NCBI GenBank assembly: GCA_001786395.1
Contig: MFWN01000073.1
Span: 1,225-6,439, forward strand
DNA from: Candidatus Pacearchaeota archaeon RBG_13_36_9
Lineage (GTDB): Archaea; Nanobdellota; Nanobdellia; Pacearchaeales; GW2011-AR1
DNA length: 5,215 bases
Direction: 5' to 3'
The stretch's first letter is position 1; every line of letters begins with the position of its first letter. Below, in pieces: positions 4,622 through 5,215 of the stretch. The notes under the pieces are model-generated. The model ran no database searches, was not told the DNA's origin, and saw only the letters and a list, made by a program, of their open reading frames with translations. Position numbers and translations under genes: made by a program.

Positions 4622-5215
4622 CACTTTTATTCATCATTATCTGGATTTGTTTAATTACAGGATTCTCTTTATTTGGCTCCTGGTATTCAAGAAAATACAA
4701 CAGGCCAGATGCCCTTATTGGACTGTATGTGGCTTTTGTTCTGATAAGCAATATACTTGCCTATAAAATAGCTGAATTTAACCTTGGATTTTATACTTTT
4801 TATTCAACAGCTGCTACTTTAGTTTTTGCTGTGACCTTCCTTCTTACTGACATAGTTAATGAAAAGTTTGGGAGAAAAGAAACCCATAAAATGATTTTCA
4901 TTGCTTTTATGACTCAAGTTGCAGTGACTGTTTTTATCTGGCTGGCAGTTAGCATGAAACCAGCCCCTTTCTGGCCTGACCAGGAGATATTTGAACAAAT
5001 CATAGGGTTTACTCCAAGAATTATTCTCGCAAGTTGGATTGCCTTTTTAATCAGCGAGAATTTTGATGCCTATGTTTTTTCATGGTTTAAAAATCTTACA
5101 AAAGGCAGGCATCTTTGGGTAAGAAATGCCTTCAGCTCAATTCCAGCAATGGCTCTGGACACAATTTTATTCGTAACAATAGTGTTCTACGACAAAATGC
5201 CCCTAGGAACAGTTA
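4618..5215 (+). CDS. VUT/YhhQ-family queuosine-precursor-type transporter, 3' partial
   Basis: The frame opens at the ATG overlapping the methyltransferase stop and stays open to the window edge (199 residues, C-terminus missing). It is an integral membrane protein with hydrophobic segments at about 3-21, 33-51, 57-79, 92-112, 133-147 and 176-191. Family marks are LTDIVNEKFGRKETHKMI at 76-93 and RNAFSSIPAMALDTILF at 169-185, which match the conserved LTDixNExxG and RnxxSxxxxxxxDtxxF regions of the VUT family. YhhQ in E. coli imports 7-deazaguanine precursors (preQ0/preQ1) for tRNA queuosine; an archaeal member could supply preQ0 for archaeosine. The visible length is close to the usual 200-230 residues, so little is missing. 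Family placement is confident; the substrate is inferred from family knowledge. Co-expression with a methyltransferase and a 92-residue protein is the notable context. Confidence 0.87.
   Translation, partial: MTLLFIIIWICLITGFSLFGSWYSRKYNRPDALIGLYVAFVLISNILAYKIAEFNLGFYTFYSTAATLVFAVTFLLTDIVNEKFGRKETHKMIFIAFMTQVAVTVFIWLAVSMKPAPFWPDQEIFEQIIGFTPRIILASWIAFLISENFDAYVFSWFKNLTKGRHLWVRNAFSSIPAMALDTILFVTIVFYDKMPLGTV

Overview
The window reads as a short piece of an AT-rich archaeal genome, probably a small-genome DPANN-type lineage (Woesearchaeota/Pacearchaeota-like). The evidence is: TATA-like boxes centred about 26 bases ahead of several start codons with no Shine-Dalgarno sequence (leaderless genes), a TrmB-family regulator, a nucleotidyltransferase with a small helical partner, T-rich termination, and a cysteine-rich exported-type protein of a style common in those genomes. 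The lineage call is an inference from style, not from a marker gene.

Left third (1-1660): the 3' part of a large cysteine-rich, probably extracytoplasmic protein (+). It is followed by two small divergent genes, a single-pass membrane protein (-) and a Lys/Glu-rich disordered protein (+). These two appear to share one palindromic TATA element placed almost exactly midway between their start codons.

Middle (1662-3557), all on the minus strand: a TrmB-like regulator, then a two-gene unit made of a small helical HEPN-like protein and a Pol-beta-type nucleotidyltransferase whose start overlaps the end of its partner. The 116-base gap between the regulator and this pair holds the most striking non-coding structure in the window: five half- or full palindromes of consensus TMACATAA-W-TTATGTKA at a 21-22 base pitch, so all lie on one face of the helix, running from the TATA box of the pair back to the stop codon of the regulator gene.

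Right third (3558-5215): the regulator gene is divergent from a + strand operon with its own TATA box, a leader of about 45 bases and a strong GGAGG. The operon encodes a 92-residue protein of unknown function, a class I SAM-dependent methyltransferase and a VUT/YhhQ-family membrane transporter (queuosine-precursor type) that runs off the window. All three genes are joined by ATGA start/stop overlaps. Two perfect inverted repeats lie between the divergent promoters and are natural candidates for control by the TrmB-like protein.

No tRNA, rRNA, CRISPR array or insertion sequence was seen, and no gene-free stretch exceeds about 135 bases.
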